41,547 nt of DNA. It comes from Candidatus Binatia bacterium. Its GTDB lineage: Bacteria > Desulfobacterota > Binatia > UBA9968 > JAJDTQ01. A program made the translations under genes and the position numbers. This document shows positions 40,094 through 41,547 of the stretch, in pieces. The notes under the pieces were generated by a model that was given only the letters and a program-made list of their open reading frames with translations, had not been told where the DNA came from and searched no databases. The stretch is taken from assembly GCA_022824205.1 (NCBI GenBank), contig JAJEAI010000159.1:1-41547 (forward strand), in the 5' to 3' direction. How positions within the stretch are numbered: the first letter of the stretch is position 1; each line of letters starts with the position of its first letter.

Positions 40094-40262
40094 AGTGTCG
40101 CGTCCCGCAAACAAGTGGCATGATTTGCGGGTCTTTCCGCCGTCGGCTGCGTTGCGTCACCCCGAGCTTGCCCCGGAGTCTTGCTCGCGTGGTGCCCGCC
40201 ACCGGGGCGACCGCGGGTCGGGGGCGACCGCGGGTAGGGGCGACCGCGGGTCGCCCCTACTA
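40094..40262. mobile_element. Decayed MITE-like element before menF
   Basis: It starts AGTGTCGCGTCCCGCAAACA (40094 on), a degenerate version of the left end of the 18220 element (AGTGTCCTGTCCCGTATAAA), and continues with CCGCCGTCGGCTGCGTTGCG and CTCGCGTGGTGCCCGCC. The right half is replaced by repeated GGGGCGACCGCGGGT units (three in tandem from about 40204), ending GGTCGCCCCTAC. The last C with the following TA is the complement of the TAG stop codon of the oxidoreductase gene (40262-40260). Confidence 0.6.
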
Positions 40263-41381
40263 GCCGGCCTGGACCCGAATTCCCTCCTGCGCCGATCGCG
40301 CGATGGCATGGATGACGCGCTCGAAGCGCAGGGCCTCGGTGAAGTCGGGCCGGGCGGGCACGTCGTCCGCGATGGCTTGGAGGAGGTTGGCGAGCTCGAT
40401 GGTCTTGAGGTCGTTGAAGCCCAGTCCGTGGCCGGGTGCGGGACAGAATTTGCCGTATGGTTCGTGCGCCGGCGCGGCCAGGATGGTCTTGAAACCCTGG
40501 TCGCTCTTCGGCCCCTCGTTCCGGTAGATGCGCAGTTCGTTCATGCGTTCCTGGTCCTGGACCAGCATGCCGGCGTCGCCGTGAAGCTCCCAGGCCAAGT
40601 GGTTCTTGCGCCCCCACGCGGCGCGCGATGATGAGAGCATCCCGGTCACGCCGCTCTTGAAGGTGACCAGCGCGGACGCGACGTCCTCGTTCTCCACCGC
40701 GAGCCGTTCCCCGCCGCCGTCGGCGGGACGGGTCGGGTAGTGGATGCGGCAGTCTGCGAGAACGCTGTCGATGGGTCCCAACAGGCCGTCGGCCATGCTG
40801 ACCAGGTGGCACATCATGTCCCCGAGCACGCCTAGGCCCGCCTCGGCCTTGGCCGACCGCCAACTCCACGGCAATTCGGGGTCCGCCTGGTAGTCCTCGT
40901 CGCATACGCCGCGAAAGAACAGCGGACGCCCGATGGCCCCGGAACGCACCAGCCCACGGGCATGCTGATACAAGGGGTTGCAGGTGTAGGCGTAGCCGAC
41001 GATGGTCTTGCCCGGGGCCTCGGCCGCGGCGGCGGCCATGCGCTCGGCCTCGTCCAGGGTCAGGGCCAGGGGCTTCTCGCAGTAGACGTGCTTACCCGCC
41101 GCCAGCGCGGCCCGCGCCATCTCGCAGTGGAACTTGTTCGGGGTGGTGATGGAGACGAGGTCGACCTCGGGGTCGTCCATCACGGCGTGCCAGTCATCGG
41201 TGGCCCTCTCGAAACCGCATTGCGCGGCGTGCTGCTCAGCGGCGGCCGCCCGCCGGTCGCACACGGAGACCAGGCGCGGCGACAGCGGCGTATCGAACAC
41301 CGCCCGGACCGAACGGTAGGCGAGGGTATGGCACTTGCCCATGAAGCCCGTGCCGATCAGACCGACTCCGATAGTGGGCAT
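40260..41381 (-). CDS. Gfo/Idh/MocA family oxidoreductase
   Basis: A 373-residue NAD(P)-dependent dehydrogenase of the glucose-fructose oxidoreductase/inositol dehydrogenase family. The Rossmann motif GVGLIGTGFMGKCHTLAY is at about residues 5-22, SITTPNKFHCEMARAALAAG at about 80-99, and the catalytic-lysine motif HVYCEKPLAL at about 101-110. The C-terminal domain has FRGVCDEDYQADPELPWSWR and GVLGDMMCHLVSMADGL, where the His is the usual catalytic base position. Substrates in the family are sugars, inositols and related polyols; the exact one is unknown. The ATG at 41381 follows GGGAGG at good spacing; upstream in-frame codons to 41423 lack a ribosome site. It runs toward menF but is separated from it by a repeat-filled 250-bp gap. 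Confidence 0.9.
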   Translation of the reverse strand: MPTIGVGLIGTGFMGKCHTLAYRSVRAVFDTPLSPRLVSVCDRRAAAAEQHAAQCGFERATDDWHAVMDDPEVDLVSITTPNKFHCEMARAALAAGKHVYCEKPLALTLDEAERMAAAAAEAPGKTIVGYAYTCNPLYQHARGLVRSGAIGRPLFFRGVCDEDYQADPELPWSWRSAKAEAGLGVLGDMMCHLVSMADGLLGPIDSVLADCRIHYPTRPADGGGERLAVENEDVASALVTFKSGVTGMLSSSRAAWGRKNHLAWELHGDAGMLVQDQERMNELRIYRNEGPKSDQGFKTILAAPAHEPYGKFCPAPGHGLGFNDLKTIELANLLQAIADDVPARPDFTEALRFERVIHAIARSAQEGIRVQAG

Positions 41382-41452
41382 GCCTTGCCTCCCAACGCGC
41401 GAACGTCCAAACCTCATGTCCATTGGACAATATAGACCATCAGGTCACTCAA

Positions 41453-41530
41453 CGTCATTCCCGCTCCCCCTTCCGTCATTCCCGCGAAAGCTTGCCCTCG
41501 ACCCCGATCGGGGGCGGGAATCCAGGAGGG
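41453..41530. repeat. REP-like repeats at the window end
   Basis: One partial CGTCATTCCCGC (41453-41464) is followed by a full CCGTCATTCCCGCGAAAGC (41472-41490), a small CCCCGATCGGGG palindrome (41503-41514), and the closing GCGGGAATCCAGG. This is the same family as at 26480-26612 and 35711-35744, with an insertion in its loop. Confidence 0.65.
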
Positions 41531-41547
41531 GTGAGGCAGGGGAATAC

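Overview
The window is 41.5 kb of GC-rich bacterial chromosome. It comes from a Gram-negative organism: there is a lipobox lipoprotein, a classical autotransporter with an outer-membrane barrel, and a menaquinone pathway of the MenFDHBACE type. Gene families and repeat types (CaiB-type CoA transferase, CoxMSL-like hydroxylase, many AAA_14/DUF4143 ATPases, REP-like CATTCCCGCG hairpins) suggest an uncultured deltaproteobacterial, Tectomicrobia-like or related lineage. That placement is inference; no rRNA or other phylogenetic marker is present.

Left part (1-9.1 kb) is accessory. It holds an AlbA_2 regulator-like gene and a possible HEPN-type protein in DNA visibly less GC-rich than the rest, then a DUF433/Phd double-antitoxin operon ending in a small lipoprotein. 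Next come an MFS exporter, a PIN/ribbon-helix-helix toxin-antitoxin pair with its own operator, a homogentisate-dioxygenase-like cupin, and two DUF4143 ATPase genes that have lost their P-loop ends.

Middle part (9.3-29 kb) is catabolic and surface-related. A three-subunit molybdenum hydroxylase (FAD, 2Fe-2S and Mo subunits) is followed by an MFS carboxylate-type transporter and an ornithine cyclodeaminase family dehydrogenase, which looks like one uptake-and-oxidation unit of unknown substrate. Then follow an AAA ATPase with a nuclease-like tail, endonuclease III, a 161-bp MITE-like element, a class III CoA transferase, a frameshifted DUF4143 remnant, a bicupin enzyme, and an autotransporter with four exact 132-residue repeats. 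The part closes with an EutA-like reactivase lacking EutBC neighbours, a REP/tandem-repeat cluster, an enoyl-CoA hydratase and one intact DUF4143 ATPase whose ribosome binding site lies inside a hairpin.

Right part (29-41.4 kb) is mostly one leftward block: menF-menD-menH-menB-menA-menC-menE, then a 2-oxoacid dehydrogenase E1 alpha/beta pair. The men genes cover chorismate to demethylmenaquinone except for the DHNA-CoA thioesterase and the MenG/UbiE methylase. Several junctions are overlapping starts and stops (menF/menD, menA/menC, menC/menE), while others are filled with dispersed repeats (menD/menH, menH/menB, menB/menA, menE/E1 alpha). A Gfo/Idh/MocA oxidoreductase lies upstream of menF.

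The most distinctive signals are a dispersed MITE-like family with one perfect copy and two decayed copies touching the stop codons of menD and the oxidoreductase, the ABAB repeat autotransporter, the series of decapitated DUF4143 ATPases, and the hairpin-embedded start of the only intact one.
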